DNA from: Dryocosmus kuriphilus | Lineage: Eukaryota > Arthropoda > Insecta > Hymenoptera > Cynipidae | Assembly: GCA_038277395.1 (NCBI GenBank) | Contig: CM076196.1 | Coordinates: 28,475,935-28,539,934, forward strand | DNA length: 64,000 nucleotides | Reading direction: 5' to 3' | Shown here: piece by piece, positions 11,844-23,858 of the stretch | How positions within the stretch are numbered: the first letter of the stretch is position 1 | Layout: every line of letters begins with the position of its first letter | Position numbers and translations under genes: made by a program | Notes under the pieces: model-generated | Told to the model about the DNA's origin: nothing | The model's input: only the letters and a program-made list of their open reading frames with translations | Database searches by the model: none

Positions 11844-13134
11844 CCAGGGGTGTTAGTTGAAGTTTGCCGGTTTTACTCATAAATGTCGCTAGAGGTGTGT
11901 ATACGTTTCTATGATTTGGCATCTATGTCATATTTGTCTATGGACAATAGCCTTAAAAAATACACAATTACATTCTGCCAAAATAATAGCATCATGTAGT
12001 TGTTTACCTCAGTGAATATGTCGAGTTTCGTTCCAAGTAAATCGCATTCGCGGCATTCGTTGCTTTTCTTATTTCATCAAAAGAAAAAAGCAATTGAAGC
12101 TCATCAATTGCTGGTAGAAACTTATGGTGAACATGCTCCAGTGATTAGAACATGTGAGACATGGTTTCGTCAATTTAAAAGTGGAGATTTCGATTTAACA
12201 GACAACGAACATCCTGGTGCAGCGAAAAAGTTCGAAGACGAGGAATTGCAGGCGTTATAGGATGAAGACCCAACCCATTCGCAACAACACTTGGCACAAA
12301 CACTAAACTTGACTCGAGGAGCAATTTGCCAACGTATAAAAGCCATGTGAAAAATCCAAAAGTATGGAAAATGGGTACCACACCAACTGAACGATAGACA
12401 AATGGAAAATCGAAAAACCATTTCTGAAATTCTGCTTCAACGGTTCGAAAGGAAATCTTTTCTGCATCGCATTGTCACGGGGGACGAAAAATGGATTTAT
12501 TTCGAGAACCCGAAGCGGAAAAAGTCATGGCTTTCACCTGGTGAGGTCGGCCCATCGACTTCAAGGCCAAATCGCTTTGGCCGTAAGACAATGCTCTGTG
12601 TTTGGTGGGACCAGTGTGGTGTGGTGTACTTCGAGTTATTAAAACCGGGTGAGACGGTGAATACGGATCGCTACCGACAACAAATTATCAATGTGAATCA
12701 TGCGTTGATCGAAAAACGGCCGGAATGGGCCCGAAGACATGGCAAAGTTATCCTACAACATGACAATGCACCGTCTCATACCGCTAAACTGGAGAAGAAC
12801 ACATTACAAGCTTTGAATTGGGAAATTTTATCGCACCCGCCATACTCTCCAGGCCTCGCCCTGTCCGACTATTACCTTTTCGCATCAATGGGACACTCAC
12901 TCGCAGAGCAGCGCTTCGCCAATTTTGAAGAAGTCGAAAAATGGCTCGCCGAATGGTTTGCCTCGAAAGAGAAAAAGTTTTTTCGAAATGATATCCATGA
13001 TTTGCCTGAAAGATGGGCAAAATGTGTACAATCCAATGATCAATACTTTGAATAAAAAATTTTTGAGATTCCCTTGAGAATTAAGTGTTTTCTTTATTGA
13101 AAAAAAACCGGCAAACTTCAACTAACACCCCTGG
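11844..13134 (+). mobile_element. mariner element (mauritiana type), 1291 bp, perfect ends
   Basis: The two ends match exactly over about 31 bp, starting CCAGGGGTGTTAGTTG and ending in GCCGGTTTT. TA flanks both sides (11842-11843 and 13135-13136). Perfect ends suggest a younger insertion than the other mariners in the window, although its transposase has already decayed. Confidence 0.95.
12018..13055 (+). pseudogene. mariner transposase, Mos1-like, with third catalytic Asp lost
   Basis: The start MSSFVPSKSH fits the family and lies where a Mos1-type start is expected. The paired helix-turn-helix domain includes WFRQFKSGDFDLTD. The WVPHQL linker precedes FLHRIVTGDEKWIYFENPK (first D). ILQHDNAPSHTAK has the second D. 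The third motif reads YSPGLALSDYYLF where the family has SPD, so the third catalytic Asp is Gly. Two in-frame stops break the N-terminal half: TAG at 12258-12260 and TGA near 12348. The C-terminal end (LPERWAKCVQSNDQYFE) is intact, giving about 345 codons in all, the usual length. Confidence 0.93.
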
Positions 13135-13136
13135 TA

Positions 13137-13702
13137 CATACCTAAAAGAATCTGTGAAGAAAAACGTCCGATACCACATCTCTAATTTCGGCATATCTCG
13201 ATTGAACACGCATTGACATAATTTTCGATGTTCGATGTTACATTGCTGAAATAAGCACTGTTTCGTATCTCATTTGGATTTTACATTAATTTTCATTCAA
13301 ATATACATTATTCTACATTCCGTATTAATTACTTGAGGATTTAGTTCACATTAACATTGTTCCATGCAGCATGATTCAATTTTTTCACGATAAGAGTATC
13401 AAAATACTTGATCGCACTTTAATACTTTCAGTCTGGAAAATATCCCTGAATTATTCAACAGTTTAAAACTTTGAATAGAAATTAATACGCATGAGTTTTA
13501 AATTGCAAGATAACTTCTTTGATTTTAATAGATTGATTGGTCGATGTTTATTATTAAGTTTTAGATGTAAAAGAGAAATTTTTGTAATTATATGTAAAAA
13601 TAAATATACATGTAATTATAACTTTTTGTCTATCTTATTATAACAAGGACAATTTTGTAAAAACCACTCTTTGCAATACAGAAGTGAAAATACACCTTAT
13701 AG
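13137..13702. other. AT-rich spacer
   Basis: No gene or element end was recognised between the mariner and the first recognisable PLE coding sequence. The true 5' limit of the PLE may lie in here. Confidence 0.35.
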
Positions 13703-13758
13703 ATGAGCAAAAGAGGGATGATTTTAGATCAGATCTTTAGCTTTAGTAAGGATCCTAC

Positions 13759-16700
13759 TAGCAATGTGCCGTTTCAGAAACTTATACTTTCCGAAACTTT
13801 CGATGGAAAGTTTCAATGAAAAGTTTCAATGCCAGTGAAATTTATGAAACTTTAGGGTTTTAGCTACATTTATGATAATTATAGATTGGGAAATGCCTCA
13901 CTTACATTCGAAATAAGCCTTTCCATATTATAAACTACATCTTCCTTTCTAAAAACTGTCAAATCTACTCAAATATTAAATAAACTGAGTCAGAACTAAC
14001 ATAACCTAAGATAAATACGCGGCAAAATTTGAAAGTTTGTTCATGATTTATAATAACTTAATTAAAACACTTTTAATCAATTTTGTTCATGAAACTTATT
14101 TATATCCTACACTTCATGTATTTTTTTCTGTTTACCATATCTTGTAATTAAAGCTGTTTATCTTTGCTTAAAACCAGAAATTGAGATAATTAATTAAATA
14201 TTGATATCATCAATTCAGCCAATCTCTAAGCAATTTTTCAGCGATAAATAAATTATTTGTTTATGCAAATAAACTAATTTCTACGTAATATTCGAGAAGC
14301 AATAAATAATTTTTTAATTTCACTGCACCTGAAGAAGCGTTTACAATTATTTTACTAATTGTAATCGAGAAAATTAGCGTTCGCTATTTTAAATGATTTT
14401 CAAGAGTTTGAAGAGATTTTAAAAACATTTCAAAGCGTTTTAAGAGATTTTAAAATATTTTGTTTAAATTTCAAAGGATTTCAAGCGATTTCAAGCGTTT
14501 TTGAAAATACTGAAATTTTTTTTAATTCTTAAAAACCTATTGAATTTCCTTAAAATCATTATAAATCCTTTCAAATATTTACAATTTCTTTATACCCCTC
14601 TCAAATCCCTCGAAACTCTTTTAAATTGCTTTAAATCGATTGAAATCCTTTCAAACTTTTAAAAATGGTTTGAAGTCTATCATTGAAATATTTTTAAAAT
14701 CACTTTAAGTTCTTTAAAATCATTAAAAATTCCTTGAATTTCCTTGGAATATTTCGTAATGCTTTAGAATCTCTAAAAGATTCCCAAAAATCATATGAAA
14801 CCTCTTAAAATTCCTTAAAGTTTCTTTGAAATCCCTTAAAATCCTTTAAATTCATTCAAAATTACCTAAATCTCTTTAAAATCCTGAAACCTATTTAAAA
14901 CTTAGAAAATTTTCAAAAATCATTAGAAATATTTTTAAAAAAGTTTAAGGTTTTTGAAAATGCTTTATTATGCTCTGAAACTCCTAGAAATCATTTTAAA
15001 TCCTTTTAAAATTTTATTAACATACTTTGAGATGTTTTTGAAATCACCTTATACTCTTAAGAATCCTTAAAAATCTCTTGAACACTTTTAAAATATTTTT
15101 TATTCCTTAAAATATCTAAAGAATTCCTAAGAATCACTTAAAATCTCTTGATATTCTTTTAAGCTTCTTTGATACATCTAGAAATTTTTCCAATGCATTC
15201 AAAATGGCTTGAAATCCCTTAAAATTGCTTTCAAGTAGCCTATTTATTTTTTATTTTATAAAATCTCTTAAAGTTCTTTAAAATCACTGAAAATATTTTG
15301 AAATTTTCGAAAATATTTCTGAAATTCCTTTAAATTCTTTTAAATCTCTTGAAATTTCTTAAACTCTTTCTAAGTCGCTTAAAATCCATTGAAACTTTTT
15401 AAAATATTAAAAATATTTTTAAGATCACTCGAAATTCTTTAAGATCTTTCAAAGTTCTTGGAAATATCTTAAAATCAATATAAATAGTTCTAAATGTCTT
15501 CGAATGCTTAAAAATTATTCGAAATTTAATAGAATACTATTAAAAAATTTAAAATCACTTAAACATCTTTAAAATGTTTTAAAATCACTTAAATTTATTA
15601 AAAATACTTTGATATACCTTAAAATCTCTTAAGAAATCAAGAAGTCACTGAAAATCTTCTAAAAACTAGTAAAAATATTTTTAATTCTATTGACATATTT
15701 TGAGATCTGCTTAAAATCGCTTTATATTCTTTAAAATTCAAAAAAAACTTTTAAATACTTCACAATATTTCCAAATCCCTTAAGAAATTAAAAAATATTC
15801 GTTAAAAAAATTTTGAAAGACCATTATTACTTTTAAATCTTTTTAAATTTCCTCGAACTTCTTCAAGATCATTTTAATTCCTTAAAATATTACACGATCC
15901 TTTAAAATCTCTTGAGAAATTTTCAAATCAATTGAAGTCGCTTAAAATCCTTCCAAATTTTTAAAAATATTTAAAAATTTTTTTATGTATCCTTCTAAAT
16001 TTTTAATATCGTTTAAAATCTTTTCAAATTTTTTAAAGATCATTTCCTAAAATATTTCGAAATTGATTAGAATATTTGAAAATTATTAAAAATTTTTTCC
16101 ATTTTTTTTCTAATCACTGTAGGTTGTTTATGATCCTTCAGAATCCCTCGAAACTCCTTTAAATCGCTTTAAATCGATTGAAATCCTTTCAAACTATAAA
16201 AAATGGTTTGAGATCTATCATTGAAATATTTTTAAAATCACTTTAAGTTCTTTAAAATCATTAAAAATTCCTTGAATTTCCTTGGAATATTTCGTAATGC
16301 TTTAGAATCTCTAAAAGATTCCCAAAAATCATATGAAATCTCTTAAAATTCCTTAAAGTTTCTTTGAAATCCTTTAAAATTCTTTAAATTCATTCAAAAT
16401 TACCTAAATCTCTTTAAAATCCTGAAACCTATTTAAAACTTAGAAAATTTACAAAAATCATTAGAAATATTTTTAAAAAAAGTTTAAGGTTTTTGAAAAT
16501 GCTTTATTATCCTCTGAAAATCCTAGAAATCATTTTAAATCCTTTTAAAATTTTATTAACATACTTTGAGATGTTTTTGAAATCACCTTATACCCTTAAG
16601 AATCCTTAAAAATCTCTTGAACACTTTTAAAATATTTTTTATTCCTTAAAATATCTAAAGAATTCCTAAGAATCACTTAAAATCTCTTGATATTCTTTTA

Positions 16701-18196
16701 AGCTTCTTTGATGTATCTAGAAATTTTTCCAATGCATTCAAAATGGCTCGAAATCCCTTAAAGTTGCTTTGAAGTAGCCTATTTATTTTTTATTTTATAA
16801 AATCTCTTAAAGTTCTTTAAAATCACTGAAAATATTTTGAAATTTTCGAAAATATTTTTGAAATTCCTCTAAATTCTTTTAAATCTCTTGAAATTTCTTA
16901 AACTCTTTCTAAGTCGCTTAAAATCCATTGAAACTTTTTAAAATATTAAAAATATTTTTAAGATCACTCGAAATTCTTTAAGATCTTTCAAAGTTCTTGG
17001 AAATATCTTAAAATCAATATAAATAGTTCGACATGTCTTCGAATGCTTAAAAATTATTCGAAATTTAATAAAATACTATTAAAAAATTTAAAATCACTTA
17101 AACATCTTTAAAATGTTTTAAAATCACTTAAATTTATTAAAAATACTTTGATATACCTTAAAATCTCTTAAGAAATGAAAAAGTCACTGAAAATCTTCTA
17201 AAAATTAGTAAAGATATTTTTAATTCTATTGAGATATTTTGAGATCTGCTTAAAATCGCTTTATATATTCTTTAAAATTCAAAAAAAACTTTTAAATCCT
17301 CTACAATATTTCCAAATCCCTTAAGAAATTAAAAAATATTCGTTAAAAAAATTTTGAAAGACCATTATTACTTTTAAATCTTTTTAAATTTCTTCGAACT
17401 TCTTCAAGATCATTTTAATTCCTTAAAATATTACACGATCCTTTAAAATCTCTTGAAAAATTTTAAAATCAATTGAAGTCGCTTAAAATCCTTTCAAATT
17501 TTTAAAAATATTTTAAAATGTTTTTATGTGTTTCGAAATTTTGTAAAAATCGTTCCAAATTCTTTTAAATACTTTAAAATATTTTTAAATTATTAAAAAT
17601 CGTTCTAAATTATTTTAAATCCTTTTAAATTCTTAATATCGTTTAAAATCCTTTGAAATTGTTTTGAAATCATTTCTTAAAATCTTTCGAAATTGATGAA
17701 AATATTTGAAAATGATTAAAAAATTTTTGAATTTTTTTTTTAAAGTGCTAGATTGTTTAAGATCCTTCAGAGTCCTTCGAAAATCCTTTAAAATCCTTCG
17801 AAATTTCTTCTAATCACTTGAAATTGTCAGAAATTTTTTAAAATCATTTGAAGTCGCTTGAAATCTTTCGAAACTTATTGAAATATTTTTAAATGCATTG
17901 AAATATTTCGAAAATTTTTTCAAATCACTCTAAATTATATAAAACCCTTTGAAATTTTTTTAAATTACTTGAAATTGTTTGAAATCCTTTTAAGTTTTTA
18001 ACAATGATTTGAAATTTTATAAAATACTTTAATATATAATGTTTGTAATTTAAACATTCCAAAATATATAATTTATATACGCTAAATTTGTTAGATTTTC
18101 ATAAGTTTCGTCAAAAATTTCGTTGATCATAAATTTCACGTTTTGAAACTTTCAAAGCGAAAGTTTCCAAATGAAACTTTCAACGGCACGTTGCTA
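13759..18196. mobile_element. hAT-like non-autonomous element made of phased A-tracts, 4.4 kb
   Basis: The ends are TAGCAATGTGCCGTT at the left and the complement of TAGCAACGTGCCGTT at the right. The element is flanked by an exact 8-bp duplication, GATCCTAC (13751-13758 and 18197-18204), which points to hAT. Near both ends are short GAAACTTTC/GAAAGTTTC inverted phrases. There is no transposase. Almost the whole inside (about 14390-18010) is a degenerate array of AAA(A)TCCTTT-like words at about 10-bp spacing, with an internal 1.54-kb tandem duplication. It lies within PLE copy 1. Confidence 0.88.
14603..17780. repeat. 1.54-kb tandem duplication of phased A-tract sequence
   Basis: Unit 1 starts near 14603 and unit 2 near 16141. 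The phrase TGGTTTGA-TCTATCATTGAA occurs at 14666 and 16204, an offset of 1538 bp. The match is close for about 1.38 kb (to about 15985 and 17525) and then resumes, after a small insertion in unit 2, up to the GATCCTTCAGA phrases near 16133 and 17761. By eye the identity is in the mid-90s percent. Confidence 0.9.
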
Positions 18197-18204
18197 GATC
18201 CTAC

Positions 18205-19484
18205 CCGTTTAATTCAAATCAAACTTAATAAATTACTAGATGTTTGCCTACTAGGTTTTATCAATACTGACACTGTAAGAGTCCTCAAATGTACAAATGG
18301 CTATGCTCCAAAATTCTAAGGGCTTCCTAAGATTCATAAACCAGATTGTCCATTGCGTCCTGTTATATCTTTTGTAAACTCACCTTTATACTACATCTCA
18401 AAAATAGCTTCACCAATCAAAACAACTTTAGGGAACAATCCCAGACATATTAAAGATAGCTGGAACTTTGTGGAAAAGATTTCATGCTTCACAGTGCCAG
18501 AAGACTATGAGTTCTTTAGTCTTGATGTCAAATCACTGTTCACTAACATCCCACATGAATTGGTACTTGAGGCCGTAGAAAAAAGATGGGACTTAATTAA
18601 AATTAACAGTAAACTTCCTTTTGGGTTTCTCATTAACATATTAAAATTCTGCCTTAGTAATGCTTATTGCACTTTCCAAGAAAAATATTATAGTCAATTT
18701 ATGGCGTCCCAATGGGATCACCCATTTCTGCTGCTGTCTCTGATTTAGTGATGGAAGTTTTGAAGCATGATATCATCTCTCAAAACTCAATGTTTAAACG
18801 CTTATTTTTCTATAGATATGTGGACGATATCCTATCTTGTCTTCATCATGATCAAATTGAAGAATTTAAAAACCTTTTTAACTCGTATCATAACAGAATG
18901 CAGTTCACTATTGAGAATCAAAAAAACAATAGTATAAATTTTTTGGATGTACAGATATCGAATGTTAATGGTCGATTATACACAAACTGGTTTCGTAAAG
19001 AAACATGGTCCGGAAGATACACTAATTATCACTCTATTACTTTTACACCTTACAAAAATAGAATGGTAAATAGTCTTGTTGACAGAGCAATTAAACTTTC
19101 GCATTCTTCTTTTAATGATGAAAACTTAAATATCATCGCTTGCACTCTTATGAACAATGGCTTTCCTATCAATATGGCTAATGAACTTATTATCAAGAGG
19201 GTTATGAAACTAAATTCTCTATCTTCCAACATTTCAAACAATGACTTAAATCTAGAACGATGCATTATCTTACCATATAATCCACAAACTTCCAGAATAT
19301 TTCAAAAGATGTACACCAAATACAATATTAAAATCATTTTTAAACCTACAAAAGACCCCTTTAACTGCTTTAGAAATCAGAAAAATCCTATTCCACGTAA
19401 TAAAATGTCTAATGTTATCTACAGAATATCATGTTCAGATTGTGAAAAATGTTACCTTGGTGAAACAAAAAGATACGTCGGCAC
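18205..19484 (+). pseudogene. Penelope-like reverse transcriptase, middle part
   Basis: The sequence reads TRLIQIKLNKLL, then GLPKIHKPDCPLRPVISF, the typical PLE entry to the RT core. Motif A is FSLDVKSLFTNIPHE. Motif B (MGSPISAAVSDLVMEVL) is reached only after a frame change near 18712. Motif C is YRYVDDILSCL, with both catalytic Asps present. Downstream, SNVIYRISCSDCEKCYLGE begins the GIY-YIG endonuclease and is cut by the hAT at 19485. A stop lies before GLPKIHKP, near 18318. Confidence 0.92.
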
Positions 19485-19589
19485 CAGGGCCGACTTTAGG
19501 GTAAGCGTTAGCGCGTGGCACTCGCTTGACGCAGGTTACTGTGCTTCTGAACCCTGTCCAGATATAGCTGCTCACATATGTTTTGAGAT

Positions 19590-19820
19590 CATAGAGATAT
19601 AAGAGATAGAGGTAAAAAGGTATAGGCTTTCCTATGAGAGGAAGCGTCTCCCTAATAGAAAGAGAAAGGAAATGAAAGGGGCTACCTGTCTCTCTCTCAA
19701 TGCACGGCATGAGAGAGAGACGGGTAGCCCCTTTCATTTCCTTTCTCTTTCTATCACAGAGGGAATTAGGGAGACACTTTCAAACTATACCTCTTTACCT
19801 CTATCTGTAATATCTCTATG
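19590..19820. mobile_element. 231-bp palindromic MITE with exact 8-bp duplication
   Basis: The ends are CATAGAGATAT and ATATCTCTATG. TTTGAGAT lies on both sides (19582-19589 and 19821-19828), a perfect 8-bp duplication. The arms pair over about 110 bp, including GAAAGAGAAAGGAAATGAAA and its complement, around a short centre CAATGCACGGCATG. It is probably a hAT-type MITE. Reading frames across it on both strands are mirror by-products. Confidence 0.9.
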
Positions 19821-20338
19821 TTTGAGATGCTGGCTGTCAGAGAGTATTGCATTGCACTTCTATCTGAGTAACGTAGTTAATTGTGATAAATATTATAATT
19901 CATCAGTAGTGATGTTTGTATATTGCAACAACTTTTTCGAATTTTTTTTCCACTGAAAGAAACACTGATAATTGGAAATATATATTTTTCAATTATTATA
20001 GGAAATGTGGAGTTTCATACCCAACTAGCAGACGACAGATAAAGTTTGAGTGTCGATTGCCCGCGACTCGCGAATATTAGAATTGTAAAAGAGGTTATTG
20101 TTTGCAAACACTTACAGAGTCCAACTAAGCGAGGTAGGTAATGTATAAAAAATCGAAAAATTATTATATTGATCGTATTCAATTTTTATAGTGTAATTTC
20201 TGGAGTATTATACTGCTATATTCATAGTATTATAAGCACATATTTTATTCGAATTTTGTAGGTCATACTTATTAGGTAATATTATGTTGGATCGTGAAAT
20301 AGAGTAATTAATGCAGTAACTAACGAAATTATTGAATT

Positions 20339-22941
20339 ATGGCAGAAAATAAAGATATTGTTAAAAAGAAGCTTTCTGGTGCAGAAGATCGGAAGAGGAA
20401 AGCTGAAAAAGACAAAGTTTTTGAAGAAAGTAAAAAACATATGAATATTCATAAATACTTTAAAGGAATTCCTAAAGCTAATACTTCAGATATGGAATCT
20501 GAAATCATCAGTTTTACGTCAGAATCCAAAAGCCATGTAAAAGTCAATATTTCTGTAGATTCTGAACAATTAGGCACTAAAAATACAGAAACATCTATTC
20601 AAAGTGACCAACCTGACCAACCTATATCCTTGCATGAACCATCTGAGTTGTCTTCAAGTCAAAATCAACATATGATTTCTCTGGCTGATGAAAGTATTAA
20701 CGTAAGCGGAGGAAAAAAATACAATGTTTCTGATGTAGCTACATGGCCAAAAGTACTTAATTCGAGTAATATAGATCACATTATGCTGTGTGGACCATCA
20801 CAAGTACATCTGAATAATTTTCCCAAAGATGGAAGTGGGCGTCATTTCTCTTCAGTTCATTACTCAAGAAAGCTGTTAAACGAGGAAACTATTAAACGTC
20901 GGTGGTTAGTTTATTCAGAATCAAAAGATTGTGTATTTTGTTTTTGTTGTCGACTGTTTGATTTACAGTCAAATGCAAATTTGGCTACTACTGAAGGCTT
21001 CAGGTATTGGGAAAATTTGAGTGAAACTTTGAAAATGCATGAAAATAGTTCTGCACATAAAAAAGCGTTCCTTCAATGGACTGAAGCTGAAATCAGGTTA
21101 AAAGCTGGATCAACTATTGATAAGGAAGCATAAAAAGTAATTTCTAAAGAAGGGTTACGATGGAACAATGTGCTTCAAAGATTGGTGCACATAACCTTGT
21201 TTTTGGCTGAAAATAACATGGCATTCAGAGGATCATCTGATAAATTATTTACTTCAAACAATGGGAAATTCTTAGGACTTGTACAGCTATTGGCAAAGTT
21301 TGACCCTATCATGGAAGAACATGTCAGATTAGCAGTGAACGGTGATTTGGCTGACCATTATTGCGGCAAAAATATACAAAATGAATTAATAGAACTCATG
21401 GCATCAACAGTTATTTCTACGGTAGTATCTCGCATAAAGGATTTAAAGTATTATGCAATCATAGCTGATTGTACTCCTGATATAAGTCATAAAGAGCAAC
21501 TTTCAATCACATTAAGATGCGCCGATATAACAGAGGATGTTGTAAGCGTGAAAGAATATTTTATTTCATTTTTGCAAATAGATGATACAACGGGTGCAGG
21601 TCTAACAGAAAGCATTTTAAAAACATTGACGGATCATGGCCTTAACATTAATGACTGCAGAGGACAAGGTTATGATAATGGCGCGAACATGAAGGGAAAA
21701 AACAAGGGCGTACAGAAAAGAATTACGAACTTAAATCCACTAGCTTTTTTTTGTACCATGTGGATGCCATAGTTATAACTTAGTATTGTGTGATGCCGCA
21801 AAATCATCAGTAAAATCCGTGACCCTCTTTGGAATTTTACAAACAATGTTTAATTTATTTGCAGGATCGGTCAAAAGATGGAAAATTTTGACCGATCATT
21901 TGAAAATATACACCCTGAAGAATTTAAGTGACACGCGCTGGGAAGCTCGAATTGAAAGCGTTAAAGCGGTTCGTTATGAGTTATGTGAAATACATGATGC
22001 TTTGGTTTCCTTGGCCGATGTTACCAAACACAGCGATGCTGCGGCGTCACACGAAGCGACCACACTGGGAGGACAAATAAGAGACTTTAGCTTTATCGTT
22101 TCTCTAATAATATGGTATGATGTTCTGTTTCAAATTAACGTTGTGAGCAAAGCAAGTCAGTCACCTAAACTTAACTTTGTCGACTTCACCGAAATGCTTG
22201 ATAAATGTTGCTCTTATTTGGAAACATATGGAAAAACAGGTTTCGAACAGGCTATTGTAACAGCACTGAACTGAATTAGCATCGGAGCTTGATACGCAAC
22301 CAATTTTCAAACCACAAGCACGACTAAGACGCATTAAACGCAGACCGGGTGAAGAGGCTGTTGATGAACTAATAATTGACCCGAAAAAACTATTAGAAGT
22401 AGAGTTTTTTAATTCTCTTCTGGACACTGTGCTTATGTCCATGAAGGAAAAATTTAAACAGATGCAAGATTTTTCTGCTACATGGAATTTCTTGTTTGAC
22501 ATTTAAAAAAATCAAAACAAGGAACAACTAATGCAACATTGTTCTACATTGCAAGAAAAGTTAACGGTCAACTTTAAATCAGACATTAATGGAGATTTGT
22601 TGTGCGATGAAATTTTAGGTCTGCAACACGATCTGGAAGACGATCAGGCAACACCTATCGAAGCATTAAACTTCATCAAAAAGCACAATCTTCAGGAATT
22701 ATATACAAACATCTGGATAACTTTGCGTATTCTCTTAACAATACCAGTGACTGTTGCAAGTGGCGAGCGCAGTTTTTCTAAACTTAAATTAATAGAAACG
22801 TACTTGCGGTCTGCAATGTCTCAAAAGAGATTATCAAATTTAGCCTCGCTTTCAATTGAAAATCAAGTCGCAGAAAATCTAGATTTTGCCAGTATTATCA
22901 GAGAGTTTGCTGAAAAAAAAGCTAGGAAAGTTATTTTTTAG
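20339..22941 (+). pseudogene. hAT transposase, TTF-zinc-finger/DUF4371 type (ZMYM1-like)
   Basis: The start MAENKDIVKKKLSG opens a polar N-terminal region of about 150 residues. Then comes a TTF zinc finger (RRWLVYSESKDCVFCFCCRL). The DUF4371 part has HITLFLAENNMAFRG and FLGLVQLLAKFDPI. The catalytic region has YYAIIADCTPDISHKEQ and GQGYDNGANMKG. The end is the hAT dimerisation block (TVASGERSFSKLKLIETYL). Only four lesions were found: stops at about 21131, 22272 and 22504, and a frame change in a T-run near 21750. Few lesions suggest a fairly recent copy. An AT-rich tail follows to the element end. Confidence 0.93.
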
Positions 22942-23137
22942 TTATCTGTGTAAATATTCGCAATAATAATAAATAAATGTTTGTCGTTTTGTATTATATT
23001 TAATATTTAATTAAGGAAAAAATGTGGTACCAAATTCAATGTAAGCTTATTTTAATTATAATATAAAATAATAAGGGGCGCCAAATGAATGACTCGCCTG
23101 GGGCGCTTGGATGGTTAAGGCCGGCCCTGATCGGCAC

Positions 23138-23370
23138 AAGTATCAATTAACACCGTAGAGACAACACTGCACTTTCAAAACACGCAACCCAAAATAAACA
23201 TTCCTTTGATTTTGTCAATTTTAATGTTCTAGATAAAGAATCGCATTATTACAAACGTATTTTCATGGAGATGTTCCATATTGTGAAAAATAATAGTAAT
23301 ATTAACTTTAAAACAGACATAGATAATATGAGCATCACTTACAATAGCCTTGTTCATTTTATTAAATAGC
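23138..23370 (+). pseudogene. PLE GIY-YIG endonuclease, C-terminal part
   Basis: The frame resumes after the hAT as INHRRDNTALSKHATQNKHS, then SHYYKRIFMEMFHIVKN, and ends near SITYNSLVHF. In PLE proteins the LSKHA-x-H and KRI-E blocks follow the GIY and YIG motifs. It lines up with the LSKHSWHFGH and HKRRILE blocks of the PLE at 37855-39087. Confidence 0.85.
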
Positions 23371-23822
23371 ACGTTACATTTTTACACAAATATGCTTGTA
23401 AAAAACATTTTACGTTTATAACTTCTGTATTTAACCCAATACATCAGCGGTGTATAATATTGTATTCATATTTCAACACGTAATACTGACATCAGCAATA
23501 CGTCATGCGCATAACTACACTCTCCATACTTACAGATGGTCAAACCACCTTGTTTACGGTCACCTACTTGTAATTTCCAAAACAGATGTCAGTCTGCTGG
23601 ACGGAATGATTTTTAAAACATCTATGTTTTGTGTTATGTCCATTAATAAATATCAAATTTACCAATAATTCCGTCGAGCAGAACACATCGTTTTATACAA
23701 CTATTACGGTATATTCTATCTATCAGGTAACTCATATTTGAGCTATTTTAACTTTTAAAAGTACTTTATTTCATTGTCCACTTTTGTCACACAGGTCATA
23801 ACTGTTTTTTCCATTTTTCAAT

Positions 23823-23858
23823 CTGATGAGGACTGTGGAGTACAGTCGAAACGTCATG
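23823..23858 (+). ncRNA. Hammerhead-ribozyme-like motif in PLE 3' region
   Basis: The hammerhead core word CTGATGA (23823-23829) is followed, after one extra G, by a 6-bp helix, GACTGT pairing with ACAGTC, with a GGAGT loop, then GAAA and CGTC. PLE elements are known to carry hammerhead ribozymes near their ends, and the distance of about 470 bp from the PLE stop matches the copy at 41430. The extra nucleotide between the core and stem II is not canonical, and stem I was not resolved, so activity is uncertain. Confidence 0.55.

Larger units (their letters stand above)
19485..23129 (+). mobile_element. hAT element, 3.65 kb, inserted in the PLE endonuclease
   Basis: The ends are CAGGGCCGACTTTAGGG and the complement of CAGGGCCGGCCTTAACC. 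The flanks are GTCGGCAC (19477-19484) and ATCGGCAC (23130-23137), an 8-bp duplication matching at 7 of 8. The host PLE sequence continues directly across this point. The element contains a broken transposase and, in its 5' region, a palindromic MITE. Confidence 0.93.

Noticed and set aside
19435..19956. Opposite-strand frames of about 95-100 codons with similar protein ends
   Set aside because: They mirror each other because they cross the palindromic MITE at 19590-19820.
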